Shown here: positions 38,166 through 45,874 of the stretch, one piece after another | How positions within the stretch are numbered: position 1 is the stretch's first letter | Layout of the letters: each line of letters opens with the position of its first letter | NCBI GenBank assembly: GCA_030594815.1 | Contig: JAUVEN010000007.1 | Coordinates: 1-45,874 of the forward strand | Length of the DNA stretch: 45,874 bases | Source of the DNA: Gammaproteobacteria bacterium | Lineage (GTDB): Bacteria > Pseudomonadota > Gammaproteobacteria > UBA6429 > Thiohalophilaceae | Reading direction: 5' to 3' | Position numbers and translations under genes: made by a program | The notes under the pieces: model-generated | What the model was told of the DNA's origin: nothing | Seen by the model: only the letters and a program-made list of their open reading frames with translations | Databases searched by the model: none

Positions 38166-38471
38166 TCAACGGATTTCCATTTTGGTATATTTTGCCTTTT
38201 TACCCTTTCGAATTTGGCAAAAGACCTTTTTTTCCACATTATTTACTTTCCAGCTGCCTGAGGTTTGGTAATCATTTAATTGTCGGATAGTAGAAGATGA
38301 CCAGTTATAGGCCATTTTCTTTTTTTGTCTGAAGTGACGGTATGAGAGATTCTTACACCAGCGTTGGAACTGAGAAGCGGTTTCGATAACTACCTCTTTT
38401 TGACTTTTAGCAGCAGCCAACTGAGGTGAGAGGATGGTAAGGAGCACTATATAGATGAGTGTTTTTTTCAT
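38166..38471 (-). CDS. Small secreted hypothetical protein
   Basis: A 101-residue protein with a clear signal peptide (MKKTLIYIVLLTILSPQLAAA) and a good ribosome site (GGAGGG) before the ATG. The mature part of about 80 residues is very basic, with two cysteines (in QRWCKNLSY and VFCQIRKG) that could form a disulfide in the periplasm. I do not recognise a family. It lies upstream of tetR on the same strand, 156 bp away and with the tetR promoter between them, so it is probably a separate unit. High Lys content and periplasmic export might mean binding to an anionic surface molecule, but this is speculation. Confidence 0.6.
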   Translation of the reverse strand: MKKTLIYIVLLTILSPQLAAAKSQKEVVIETASQFQRWCKNLSYRHFRQKKKMAYNWSSSTIRQLNDYQTSGSWKVNNVEKKVFCQIRKGKKAKYTKMEIR

Positions 38472-38573
38472 TGATTTTCCCTCCGTGGAAAATAAACAAT
38501 ATTAATTAATAACTAATATTCTACACAAATTTTAATTGAACATCATTAAATTCAAATCTCAATATATTATTTC

Positions 38574-38649
38574 GTAGGTGGGTTCAAGGAGAAGTACTAC
38601 GGAACCAACAAGCCATAATGTTGGATCCGCTACGCTTGATCCAACCTAC
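38574..38649. repeat. Palindromic element E1 (76 bp)
   Basis: The outer arms GTAGGTGGGTTCAAG (38574-38588) and CTTGATCCAACCTAC (38635-38649) pair over 13 of 15 bases. An inner pair around CCAACA and TGTTGG closes a short loop, so the whole element is an imperfect palindrome. It can alternatively fold into a four-arm cloverleaf. It has no coding content and belongs to the 374-bp gap 38472-38845, which otherwise holds only E2 and AT-rich spacer. Confidence 0.8.
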
Positions 38650-38679
38650 CGCTAAATAAAAAGTCCCAGGATATTATTT

Positions 38680-38802
38680 GTAGGTGGGTTCAAGGAGTAA
38701 AACGACGGAACCAACAAGCCATAATGTTGGATCCGCTGCGCTCGGTAACTGCTCCTGCGTTACTCTACCTCCTGCTTCCCTGCAGTCGTTGATCCAACCT
38801 AC
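38680..38802. repeat. Palindromic element E2 (123 bp, E1 copy with 47-bp insertion)
   Basis: The first 57 bases match E1 except for a short variable stretch after CAAGGAG and one base near the junction, and the last dozen (TTGATCCAACCTAC) are identical. Between them lies a 47-bp insertion that includes the hairpin GTAAC-N9-GTTAC and a Pst-type CTGCAG. It is in the same orientation as E1, 30 bp away, and its end is 43 bp from the xerC stop. Confidence 0.8.
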
Positions 38803-38845
38803 ACGAGAGATAGCTTCGCCCATTAATAAGTGGTATGAATGGCAA

Positions 38846-39754
38846 CTATTTTTTTGTCAGTTTAGCCCGAGGATGTGCGGCATCATACACCTTGGCTAAA
38901 TGTTGAAAATCCAGATGGGTATAAATTTGAGTCGTTGAAATATCAGCATGACCCAGCAATTCCTGCACTGCACGCAAATCACCACTCGACTCCAGCATGT
39001 GGCTGGCAAACGAATGACGTAATAAGTGAGGAAAGACATTCATATCGATACCCTGCTTCTGCGCCCAGTATTTTAAGCGTTTTTGTATTACGGAATTGTG
39101 AATTCGTTTGCCCTGTTTGCCGACAAATAAAGCTTGTTCATTTTCATTAGCTAATTCAGCACGTCTTTTTAACCAGGCATTAATTGCAGCACACGCTTTT
39201 TTACCAACAGGAATGTCACGATCTTTATCACCCTTACCTTTAACGCGGATCGTACCCGATAGACTGCTTTTTCCATCATTGATATCAAGTGAGGATAATT
39301 CTGACAAACGTAAACCAGAAGAATAAAAAAGTTCCAACATCGCGCGGTCTCTTACTGTTTCTACTTCATCACCTTTAATTTCAATTAATCGTGCAACGCT
39401 ATCAACATCTAAAGTAGAGGGTAATTTACGGCTTGTTTTTGGTGCCTGAATATTTTGTGCCGGGTTATTTTTGACAATATTTTCTATTAACAAATATTTA
39501 AAAAATGAACGAAAGGTCGACAGCATGCGTTGCAAGCTTGCACCACCTAGACCTTGGCGGTGTCGTTTTGAAATGAGAGAACGAATATGTTGATCATCAA
39601 CATCAGTCCAGCGTGTAATATTTTGTTTATCACAAAAAGCTGTGAGCGATTGAATATCGCGGGTATAACTCTTTAGAGTATGAGGAGAGTAGTTACGTTC
39701 ATTACGTAACTTAGCAAGAAATGAATCTATCCATTTCATTGCTGAATCATTCAT
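38846..39754 (-). CDS. xerC: Tyrosine recombinase XerC
   Basis: With XerD, resolves chromosome dimers at dif. The 302 residues have the N-terminal SAM-like core-binding domain and the catalytic residues Arg149 (SSGLRLSE), Lys174 (GKGDK), His243 and Arg246 (PHLLRHSFASH), His269 (LGHADIS) and Tyr278 (TTQIYTHLDFQHLAKVYDAAHPRA). The C-terminal HPRAK is typical of XerC rather than XerD. The usual PHKLRHS is PHLLRHS here, at a non-catalytic position. It is the third gene of the dapF-DUF484-xerC set, the same order as in E. coli, 2 bp after the DUF484 stop. Confidence 0.94.
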   Translation of the reverse strand: MNDSAMKWIDSFLAKLRNERNYSPHTLKSYTRDIQSLTAFCDKQNITRWTDVDDQHIRSLISKRHRQGLGGASLQRMLSTFRSFFKYLLIENIVKNNPAQNIQAPKTSRKLPSTLDVDSVARLIEIKGDEVETVRDRAMLELFYSSGLRLSELSSLDINDGKSSLSGTIRVKGKGDKDRDIPVGKKACAAINAWLKRRAELANENEQALFVGKQGKRIHNSVIQKRLKYWAQKQGIDMNVFPHLLRHSFASHMLESSGDLRAVQELLGHADISTTQIYTHLDFQHLAKVYDAAHPRAKLTKK

Positions 39755-39756
39755 TA

Positions 39757-40458
39757 TTATTCTTCCAGATGGCGCTTAAGAATACGCGTTAAAACCTGAC
39801 CTAATAATGAAAGAAAAAGTGTTCCCATATCTGCACGGAAACGTTGTGGGTCATAACTACCAATTGCAATAATGCCGTAGCAGTTTTTACTATTTTTATC
39901 TTTTGCTAGAGGCACGATACCTGCTGACTGAATATCAGCATCATCAAACAATGCCTGCATTTGTTCAGTTTTGAATGAACCACAGACAGGTTGTCTTGCA
40001 GTCATCACTTTTTCACCAATGACTAATGCAGGTTGCTGCCATGCGGTTAATTCTTCATGTTCTTTTAGAACATCATTACCCGACGCTAAAAGCTTAACGA
40101 CAATTGCATCCGCTTCAAAGTCAGCACGAATGCGTTGCTCAATGACTTTTAAAACTTCATCTAATGAATCAGCATCAAGCAGTTCTAAAATTAACGCATT
40201 AACATTATTATTTAATTTTTCATTATTATGTGCAGTGCTAATTAAGCTTTGTAATTTTCTTTTTTGCTCTTCTTTTTGCTCGCGTAAAATCTGCACCTGG
40301 CGTTCAATTAATGAAACAGCAGGACCTGATTCATGTGTTAAAACCATACCCGCAAGAACATCCTGATGCTCTTCAAAAAAAGCAGGGTGGTCACGTAAGT
40401 AATGCACCATTTCATGTTCAAATTCAGCGTCTTTAGTTTTGTGATCTTGAGAACTCAT
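39757..40458 (-). CDS. DUF484 family protein (YigA-like)
   Basis: A 233-residue cytoplasmic protein with the DUF484 N-terminus ([47 protein letters not shown]). A coiled coil (about 55-85) leads into a GAF-like domain ending [32 protein letters not shown]. The family sits between dapF and xerC across Gammaproteobacteria; its function is not established. Its start overlaps the dapF stop by 4 bases (ATGA), so it is translationally coupled. It is longer than the reduced E. coli YigA. Confidence 0.9.
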   Translation of the reverse strand: MSSQDHKTKDAEFEHEMVHYLRDHPAFFEEHQDVLAGMVLTHESGPAVSLIERQVQILREQKEEQKRKLQSLISTAHNNEKLNNNVNALILELLDADSLDEVLKVIEQRIRADFEADAIVVKLLASGNDVLKEHEELTAWQQPALVIGEKVMTARQPVCGSFKTEQMQALFDDADIQSAGIVPLAKDKNSKNCYGIIAIGSYDPQRFRADMGTLFLSLLGQVLTRILKRHLEE

Positions 40459-41285
40459 ACCGTTATTTTACCTTCAAATACAGTGGTTGCGGGCCCTGTC
40501 ATCATAACGGGCGAAGCCTCTCCTTGCCAACTGATTTGTAAACTTCCTCCGGGTAATTCAACCTCAACCTGATTAGCTAAACGTCCCTGTAAACAACCAA
40601 CCGCAACAGCGGCACATGCTCCCGTGCCACAGGCCAGTGTTTCACCTGCACCTCGCTCAAATACCCGTAAACGAATATGATTTTCATCAATAATTTGCAT
40701 AAAACCTGCATTTACCCGGTTAGGGAAAAGAGGATGATTTTCAATGCCTGCGCCCAGCTCATCAACCGCCACGGTTTCTATATTATCGACAATTGTCACA
40801 GCATGCGGATTGCCCATCGAAACAGCACCGATTTTTAGCATTTGCCCATTCACATCCAGCGAATATTCATCCAGGCGGGTATCTGCATTAAAGGGAATAT
40901 TCCAGGGGCTAAACTCAGGCACACCCATATCAACCGTGATTTTGCCATTATCCTGAACATGCAACTCAATAACACCCGACGCCGTTTCAACCCGAATAAG
41001 ATCTTTATCTGTTAAGCCTTTTTCGCGCACAAACACAGCAAAACACCGTGCGCCATTACCGCATTGCTCAACCTCACCACCATCAGCATTAAAAATACGG
41101 TAAACAAAATCAACATCATCTGTTTCAGCCGCTTCAACCAGTAGCAGTTGATCACAACCTACGCCAAAATGCCGATCGGCCAGATAACGTACCTGTTCTT
41201 CTGAAAGGTCAATATCCTGATTGATTGCATCAATAACGACAAAGTCATTTCCGAGACCGTGCATTTTTGTGAATTCAATTTCCAT
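40455..41285 (-). CDS. dapF: Diaminopimelate epimerase
   Basis: Interconverts LL- and meso-diaminopimelate for lysine and peptidoglycan synthesis without a cofactor. The 276 residues contain both active-site cysteines: Cys75 ([16 protein letters not shown]) and Cys219 ([16 protein letters not shown]). The substrate-binding [12 protein letters not shown] and MGNPHAV segments are also present. The length matches E. coli DapF (274). It leads the dapF-DUF484-xerC set. Element D lies about 50 bp upstream of its start, so a transcript starting further up would carry a long stem-loop. Confidence 0.96.
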   Translation of the reverse strand: MEIEFTKMHGLGNDFVVIDAINQDIDLSEEQVRYLADRHFGVGCDQLLLVEAAETDDVDFVYRIFNADGGEVEQCGNGARCFAVFVREKGLTDKDLIRVETASGVIELHVQDNGKITVDMGVPEFSPWNIPFNADTRLDEYSLDVNGQMLKIGAVSMGNPHAVTIVDNIETVAVDELGAGIENHPLFPNRVNAGFMQIIDENHIRLRVFERGAGETLACGTGACAAVAVGCLQGRLANQVEVELPGGSLQISWQGEASPVMMTGPATTVFEGKITV

Positions 41286-41336
41286 GGTTTATTTTATGCT
41301 GAACCTTATAATTTGTCATTTATACTCATTTAACGA

Positions 41337-41422
41337 ATTCCCTCCCCTTTAAGGGGAGGGCTAGGGTGGGGTGTATAAATTTATCCCCTCCCCCTAACCC
41401 CCTCCCTAAGGGAGGGGAGAAT
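41337..41422. repeat. Inverted-repeat element D (C/G-rich double palindrome)
   Basis: The left half contains the perfect palindrome CCCTCCCCTT-T-AAGGGGAGGG (41340-41360) and the right half CCTCCC-TAA-GGGAGG (41401-41416). The two halves are also inverted copies of each other about a centre at ATAAATTTAT (41375-41384). The element can form two small hairpins or one long one. It lies between the CoA-binding gene and dapF, on the 5' side of dapF. Confidence 0.82.
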
Positions 41423-41431
41423 AATTTTTAC

Positions 41432-41854
41432 TTATAAAAGCTGTATATAATCCCGATAAACACACCTATCCATCACCACCGTAATTCCGGCCGCCTGTGC
41501 CCTTGCCGCTTCTGTCTCATTCACTACTCCATCTTGCAGCCAAATAAGCGGAATTTTTAGTTTTATACAGGCATCGATTATTGGAGTAATTTTATCGGGG
41601 GCGCGAAATACATCAACCATATCTACTTTTTCCAGTAAATCTTTAGGAATAGACTCAAGATCTACATAGGCTTTTTCACCTAAAACTTCATCAACTGCCG
41701 GACGTATCGGGATGATCTCATAACCAAACCCCTGCATAGCTTTTGAAACACCGTGACTCGGTCTTTTTGGTTTTGGTGATAAGCCGATAACTGCTATGGT
41801 TTTCGTTTTTTTGAGAAGTATTTTTATTTCATCGAGCGAAGGATTAGTAAACAT
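41432..41854 (-). CDS. CoA-binding protein (YccU-like)
   Basis: Single-domain Rossmann protein of the CoA-binding family. The start at 41854 (MFTNPSLDEIKILLKKTKTIAVIGLSPKPKRPSHGV) gives 140 residues, near the 137 of E. coli YccU; the longer frame to 41893 lacks support. GAGG lies 9 bases upstream. Seen are the nucleotide loop AVIGLSPKPKRPSHGVSKAM, then VDMVDVFRAPDKI and the PLIWLQDGVVNETEAARAQAAGI segment shared with succinyl-CoA synthetase alpha. Its role is not known. It is divergent from the S1 protein gene, with about 100 bp between starts. Confidence 0.88.
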   Translation of the reverse strand: MFTNPSLDEIKILLKKTKTIAVIGLSPKPKRPSHGVSKAMQGFGYEIIPIRPAVDEVLGEKAYVDLESIPKDLLEKVDMVDVFRAPDKITPIIDACIKLKIPLIWLQDGVVNETEAARAQAAGITVVMDRCVYRDYIQLL

Positions 41855-41958
41855 GGAAACAAGCCTCAAAACTAATTTAGAACATGAACTCAAGCATCAT
41901 AAGAAATTATAGTATAATTCACATTTATGGAAACCTCCCCATCTATCGAGATGAAACA

Positions 41959-42795
41959 ATGATTACTATCGGTAAAACATATACTTTAAAAGCCCTCAAA
42001 AAACTCGATTTTGGGGTTTATTTAGATGCCGAAGATTTGTACGAAGTTCTCTTGCCGAAAAAATACGTGCCCAGAGATCTTGAAATGGGCGACGAAATTG
42101 AGGTTTTTCTTTATCTTGATTCGGAAGACCGCCCTGTCGCGACAACCTTAACACCGAAAGCTCAACTCGGTGAGTTTGCCTACCTGACCGTAGTTGATGT
42201 TAACAATATGGGGGCTTTTTTAGACTGGGGTTTAGAGAAAGATCTTTTTGTTCCTTTTGGTGAACAGCACCGACCGATGGAAGTTGGACGTTCTTATATT
42301 GTTTATGTTTTTCTTGATAAAGTTAAAGGCCGTCTTACTGCATCATCAAAGATTGATAAATTTCTTGATGATGACAAACCGCATGACTTCACACCTCAAC
42401 AAGCGGTTAAACTGCTTGTCGCCAACAGTACCGACTTAGGTTACAAAGCCATTATTAATAATAGCCATTGGGGTGTGTTATATAAAAATGATGTGTTTCA
42501 ACGTTTAAGTTTTGGCCAAAGTATTGATGGTTTTATAAAACGCATACGACCTGATGGAAAAATAGATTTAAGTCTGCAAGGCGGTAAAGAAACGCGTGAT
42601 AAATATGAAAGAATTATTCTTACCCACTTAAATCAACAAGGTGGTTTTGCTCCGGTACATGATAAGACGGATCCAAAAATCATTTCGGATTTATTTGGCA
42701 TGAGTAAAAAAGCCTTTAAAAAAGCTATTGGCAGTTTATACAAACAAAAAATGATTAATATTGAAAAAGACGGTATTAATTTAGTTAAAAAATAA
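41959..42795 (+). CDS. CvfB-like S1 RNA-binding protein
   Basis: A 278-residue cytoplasmic protein with the layout of the CvfB/YitL family: tandem S1-type OB folds (GKTYTLKALKKLDFGVYLDAED, GEFAYLTVVDVNNMGAFLDWGLEKDLFVPF, then a third at LGYKAIINNSHWGVLYKNDVF...IDGFIKRIRPDGKIDLSL) and a C-terminal winged helix (DLFGMSKKAFKKAIGSLYKQKMINIE). The start at 41959 is chosen because it gives the family's N-terminus and length; the frame upstream to 41884 overlaps the divergent promoter. In Staphylococcus, CvfB affects virulence-factor expression; the target here is unknown. Confidence 0.87.
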   Translation: MITIGKTYTLKALKKLDFGVYLDAEDLYEVLLPKKYVPRDLEMGDEIEVFLYLDSEDRPVATTLTPKAQLGEFAYLTVVDVNNMGAFLDWGLEKDLFVPFGEQHRPMEVGRSYIVYVFLDKVKGRLTASSKIDKFLDDDKPHDFTPQQAVKLLVANSTDLGYKAIINNSHWGVLYKNDVFQRLSFGQSIDGFIKRIRPDGKIDLSLQGGKETRDKYERIILTHLNQQGGFAPVHDKTDPKIISDLFGMSKKAFKKAIGSLYKQKMINIEKDGINLVKK

Positions 42796-42824
42796 TATTT
42801 CATCAACTAATCGGACTATATATT

Positions 42825-43256
42825 ATGAAAACATTTTCACTTTTAGCCATTCTTAGCGCTATGTTTTTAATTCAAACGGCGAATGCAAGTGATGGCCATA
42901 AAGCCGGCCAGCAGCTCTATAAAGATAATTGCGCATCATGCCATGGCACGAGTGGTGGCATGGACATGAATAAACGTGTTGCTCCCCCTATTATTGCAGT
43001 ACGTATGCACTATATCAGTACCTATACAGATAAAGATTCTTTTGTTATGGCTGTTGCAGACTGGGTAGAAAAACAAGATGCCGATAACTCATTAATGCGT
43101 GGCGCAATCCGTCGCTTTAATATCATGCCGCCTCTTTCTATTAGTCGTACAGATGCTGAAAAAATAGCGGAATATATTTATGAAGGCAATGTAGAAAAAC
43201 CTGAAGGCTTTCAGCAACATTTTGAAGAACGTCACGGTAAAAACAGAAATCATTAA
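42825..43256 (+). CDS. Periplasmic c-type cytochrome, single haem
   Basis: The 143 residues have a signal peptide (cleavage after TANA) and one haem site CASCH with Cys36, Cys39 and His40 ([15 protein letters not shown]). The likely sixth ligand is Met101 in [10 protein letters not shown], and the C-terminal helix [12 protein letters not shown] is typical of class I cytochromes c. It is probably a soluble electron carrier in respiration, though the histidine-rich C-terminus ([12 protein letters not shown]) is uncommon. It lies 29 bp after the CvfB-like gene and 8 bp before recQ, so it may share a transcript with unrelated genes. Confidence 0.88.
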   Translation: MKTFSLLAILSAMFLIQTANASDGHKAGQQLYKDNCASCHGTSGGMDMNKRVAPPIIAVRMHYISTYTDKDSFVMAVADWVEKQDADNSLMRGAIRRFNIMPPLSISRTDAEKIAEYIYEGNVEKPEGFQQHFEERHGKNRNH

Positions 43257-43264
43257 TACTCACA

Positions 43265-45376
43265 ATGAACCGCGCGCAAGACATATTACAAAAAAAGTTT
43301 GGTTATGATGATTTTCGTCATCATCAATCCGACATTATACAAAGCTTACTTAACGGTGATGATGCTTTAGTTTTAATGCCAACCGGCGGTGGTAAGTCGT
43401 TGTGTTATCAAATCCCTGCCATGGTGAGAGAAGGTGTCGGCATTATCATTTCACCTCTTATCGCATTAATGCAAGATCAGGTTGATGCCTTACAGCAACT
43501 TGGCATTCGCGCTGCTTTTTTGAATTCATCCATGGATGGTGAAGCGCAACATAAAACAGAACAGCTTTTACTCAACGGTGAAATTGATCTGCTTTATGTA
43601 GCACCTGAACGATTAATGACAAATAAAATGCTGTCATTGCTTGATCGTGCAAAAATCGCCTTATTTGCAATTGACGAAGCGCACTGTGTATCGCAATGGG
43701 GACATGACTTCCGTAAAGAATATCAACAGCTGCGCATCTTGCATGAGCGCTTCCCTAACGTTCCTCGTATTGCATTAACTGCAACCGCTGATCAGCGTAC
43801 TCGTCAGGAAATTATTGAACAACTTAACCTGCACGATGCTAAATTATTTATCAATAGTTTTGATCGCCCTAATATTAATTACACCATTAGCGAAGGCAGT
43901 AATGCGCGAGATCGTTTATGGTCTTTTTTAGAACGCGAACATCCAAACGATGCCGGTATCATTTATTGTTTATCCCGTAATAAAGTTGAGAAGACCGCTG
44001 ATTGGTTAGTTAGACAAGGGCGCACAGCCTTGCCTTATCATGCAGGCCTATCTGCAGAAGTACGACAGAAAAACCAACGCCGTTTTTTACGTGAAGAAAA
44101 TATCATTATTGTCGCCACCATCGCCTTTGGTATGGGTATCGATAAACCTGATGTGCGTTTTGTTGCCCATTTAAGCCTACCCAAAAGTATTGAAGCGTAT
44201 TATCAGGAAACCGGGCGTGCCGGGCGTGATGGTGCACCCGCCAATGCCTGGATGAGTTATGGGTTACAAGATGTGATCAGCCTACGTCAAATGGCGGAGA
44301 GCAATGATTCCAGTGAACAATTTAAACGTATATTACATAACAAACTTGAAACCATGCTGGCCTTATGTGAACAACGCCATTGTCGCCGGCAATCTATCCT
44401 TGCCTATTTTGACGAACCATTAAAAGAACCGTGTGGAAATTGTGATACCTGCCTTAACCCACCCGAAGCCTGGGATGCCACCGAAGCCGCAAGAAAAGCA
44501 TTATCGTGCGTACATCGAACCGGTCAGCGATTTGGTGTGAATTATGTCATTGATGTATTACTTGGAAAAGATAACGCACGTATAAAACAGTTTCAGCATG
44601 ACAGCATCAGCACTTATGGCATTGGCAAAGACCACCACGAACAAGAATGGCGCAGCCTTTTTCGCCAACTCATTGCGCTTGGTTATTTAGCGACAGACAT
44701 AGAAGGTCATGGCGCAGTAAAACTTGTCGAACAATCACGACCTTTATTGCGCGGTGAAATCGAACTTGTCTTACGCAAGCCAGCACTCGATAAGGAATCT
44801 AAAAAGAAAAAAGGCAAAAGCCGTACTTCTCTACGCAGTGTTGATGAACCCTTGTTTGAATTATTACGTGAACATCGCCTGGAACTTGCTAATGAATACG
44901 GCATTCCACCTTATATTATCTTCCATGACAGTACGTTAGAAGAAATGGCAAAGACACGACCCGCTACACTTGAAGCTATGCGTTATATCAGTGGTGTCGG
45001 TGAGCAAAAACTCGATAAATACGGAGATACCTTTTTAGAGGTTATTATCTCTTCACCCTTACCCGACATATTAAAAAATAATTTAAGTGACACGGTAAAT
45101 GAAACACTAACCTTACTCAATGATGGCTTAGATGCTGAAACCATCGCAAGCAAACGCAATATAAAACTATCAACTGTCTACACCCATTTTGCAGATGCCA
45201 TTGAAGTCGGCCTTATTGAAGCAAAAGATGTTCTGCAACTCAGTGACGGTGAACACAATGAAATCGTCAACGCACTTGAAATACATATGGACGATGACAG
45301 ACTTAAACCTGCCTTTGATGCACTCGAAGGTAACTATGATTACGGTATTTTGAAATGTGTACAGGCAAGTTTTTAA
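43265..45376 (+). CDS. recQ: ATP-dependent DNA helicase RecQ
   Basis: 3'-5' superfamily-2 helicase of recombination repair. The 703 residues contain Walker A PTGGGKS (39-45), the DEAH box with the RecQ aromatic-rich loop ([16 protein letters not shown]), the helicase C domain ([31 protein letters not shown]), the zinc cysteines of RQC (CEQRHCRRQ...[11 protein letters not shown]) and an HRDC domain ([20 protein letters not shown]). About 95 further residues form a helix-turn-helix tail ([34 protein letters not shown]), making it longer than E. coli RecQ (about 610). Its stop codon overlaps that of the convergent toxin gene. Confidence 0.95.
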   Translation: MNRAQDILQKKFGYDDFRHHQSDIIQSLLNGDDALVLMPTGGGKSLCYQIPAMVREGVGIIISPLIALMQDQVDALQQLGIRAAFLNSSMDGEAQHKTEQLLLNGEIDLLYVAPERLMTNKMLSLLDRAKIALFAIDEAHCVSQWGHDFRKEYQQLRILHERFPNVPRIALTATADQRTRQEIIEQLNLHDAKLFINSFDRPNINYTISEGSNARDRLWSFLEREHPNDAGIIYCLSRNKVEKTADWLVRQGRTALPYHAGLSAEVRQKNQRRFLREENIIIVATIAFGMGIDKPDVRFVAHLSLPKSIEAYYQETGRAGRDGAPANAWMSYGLQDVISLRQMAESNDSSEQFKRILHNKLETMLALCEQRHCRRQSILAYFDEPLKEPCGNCDTCLNPPEAWDATEAARKALSCVHRTGQRFGVNYVIDVLLGKDNARIKQFQHDSISTYGIGKDHHEQEWRSLFRQLIALGYLATDIEGHGAVKLVEQSRPLLRGEIELVLRKPALDKESKKKKGKSRTSLRSVDEPLFELLREHRLELANEYGIPPYIIFHDSTLEEMAKTRPATLEAMRYISGVGEQKLDKYGDTFLEVIISSPLPDILKNNLSDTVNETLTLLNDGLDAETIASKRNIKLSTVYTHFADAIEVGLIEAKDVLQLSDGEHNEIVNALEIHMDDDRLKPAFDALEGNYDYGILKCVQASF

Positions 45377-45642
45377 ATTTGATCATAATGACCACCAATC
45401 GCAAAAATAAAAATATTATGATCATCATACTTATAAATAATACGATCTTTTTGACTTAAGCGACGCGACCATAAACCAGAAAGCTTATGTTTTAGTCTTT
45501 CTGGTTTTCCTATTCCTGTACTAGGATCACCCCGAAGCATTTCTTTTAATATCAAACATAGCGCTTTATGTAATCTTTTGTCCTTTTGCCTAAGATTTTC
45601 ATAGGCATCCCATGTCTTTCCTTCAAATACCGGTGATCTCAT
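45373..45642 (-). CDS. yoeB: YoeB/Txe-family mRNA interferase toxin
   Basis: RelE-superfamily ribosome-dependent endoribonuclease of a type II toxin-antitoxin pair. With the start at 45642 it has 89 residues. The catalytic set of YoeB is present: Glu48 ([17 protein letters not shown]), Arg67 (KDRIIYKY), His85 and Tyr86 (AIGGHYDQI). GGGG about 6 bases upstream favours this start over one at 45654. It overlaps the antitoxin gene by 20 bases, and its stop shares TTAA with the recQ stop in convergent orientation, leaving no intergenic DNA. All catalytic residues are intact, so it is likely active. Confidence 0.9.
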   Translation of the reverse strand: MRSPVFEGKTWDAYENLRQKDKRLHKALCLILKEMLRGDPSTGIGKPERLKHKLSGLWSRRLSQKDRIIYKYDDHNIFIFAIGGHYDQI

Positions 45643-45874
45643 CAAGCACCCCATCCGCAGGTTTATAGCCCTGCCCCTTCAAATGCGAGTCCATCGAAGA
45701 AACGATTTGCTTCATTAAATCCGTATTTTGTAAAATATAGAGTGTCTCTTGCTCGCGCTCCCAATCATCTGCGCTTACAACAACAAAATCATCACCACTT
45801 CGGCGTGTAACCTTAAGCGGCAAATGCTTCGTAACCACCTGTTCTACAAAACTTTTTAGATTATCTCTAAATTT
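45623..45874 (-). CDS. yefM: Phd/YefM-family antitoxin (5' end outside window)
   Basis: Antitoxin that binds YoeB and represses the operon. The frame is open through the window edge, so 84 residues are visible and the start is missing. The visible N-terminal part KFRDNLKSFVEQVVTKH contains the Arg-x-Asn-Leu motif of Phd/YefM DNA-binding domains, followed by VTRRSGDDFVVVSADDWEREQETLYILQN. The C-terminal toxin-wrapping tail is [29 protein letters not shown] at 45838 within the frame would cut off the DNA-binding motif and is not the true start. Its 3' end overlaps the toxin start. Confidence 0.88.
   Translation of the reverse strand, partial: KFRDNLKSFVEQVVTKHLPLKVTRRSGDDFVVVSADDWEREQETLYILQNTDLMKQIVSSMDSHLKGQGYKPADGVLDEITGI

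Noticed and set aside
38574-38649. tRNA-like gene
   Set aside because: The 76-nt cloverleaf fold is suggestive, but there is no T-loop GTTCRANNC or D-loop signature, and the element is a near-perfect palindrome repeated next door.
38680-38846. E elements as a dif or XerC target site
   Set aside because: No dif-like 11-6-11 arrangement is seen and dif lies near the replication terminus in known genomes; closeness to xerC alone is weak evidence.
45623-45838. A complete 71-residue antitoxin starting at GTG 45838
   Set aside because: The frame continues to the window edge and the upstream residues (KFRDNLKSFVEQV) are the conserved Phd/YefM DNA-binding part, so the gene is simply cut by the window.

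Overview
The window reads as one contiguous, A+T-rich chromosomal segment of a gammaproteobacterium, most likely an environmental lineage. The support is gene content and order: rhlB divergent from trxA-rho; rpmE, a thermonuclease and malic enzyme; ponA divergent from pilMNOPQ; then aroK-aroB-dgt, a DamX-like protein, gltB-gltD and hemE; and dapF-DUF484-xerC. These blocks are familiar from Gammaproteobacteria. The aroK-aroB-dgt-gltBD order also recalls Betaproteobacteria. I cannot name a genus from sequence reading alone. No rRNA, tRNA, CRISPR array, transposase or phage gene was seen.

Layout. 1-2.4 kb: surface-polysaccharide genes (3'-truncated gmd, a DUF6165 protein, a GT9 heptosyltransferase-type enzyme). 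2.4-7.7 kb: RNA metabolism and translation (rhlB, trxA, rho, rpmE), plus a DUF3135 protein and a secreted nuclease. 7.7-12.4 kb: malic enzyme, a nucleotidyltransferase-like protein and PBP1A. 12.7-17.7 kb: the type IV pilus alignment and secretin operon pilMNOPQ. 17.8-30.9 kb: shikimate genes, dNTPase, a WGR protein, an AAA/TIG/SPOR septal protein, glutamate synthase and hemE. 31-38.5 kb: the accessory part, holding an orphan PhnD-type binding protein, a DUF2797 protein, a TetR/RND/LolA-like/beta-barrel operon and a small secreted protein. 38.8-45.9 kb: xerC, DUF484, dapF, a CoA-binding protein, a CvfB-like S1 protein, cytochrome c, recQ, and a YoeB/YefM-type toxin-antitoxin pair cut by the window edge.

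The most unusual structure is not a gene. Eight intergenic inverted-repeat elements lie downstream of gene 3' ends and in none of the divergent promoter gaps. Five of them have arms built from a 9-nt unit of the form AACRCNNRG, in three sequence flavours (CCAAG, GCAAAG and CGGGG types). Within an element the two arms track each other, sometimes differing by exactly one 9-nt unit, while the cores do not resemble each other. Two more are tandem 76-bp and 123-bp palindromes beside xerC, and one is a C/G-rich double palindrome upstream of dapF. One element replaces the sequence just ahead of the hemE start codon.

The best candidate for an under-described protein system is the TetR-controlled operon at 33.1-38.0 kb: an MMPL/RND pump, a LolA-fold shuttle and an outer-membrane barrel that together could move a hydrophobic molecule across the envelope. 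Other notable points are an intrinsic terminator inside the signal-peptide codons of the nuclease gene, a three-box alternative hairpin in the rpmE leader, a C-rich rut-like rho leader, and a TIG-plus-double-SPOR arrangement in the DamX-like protein.
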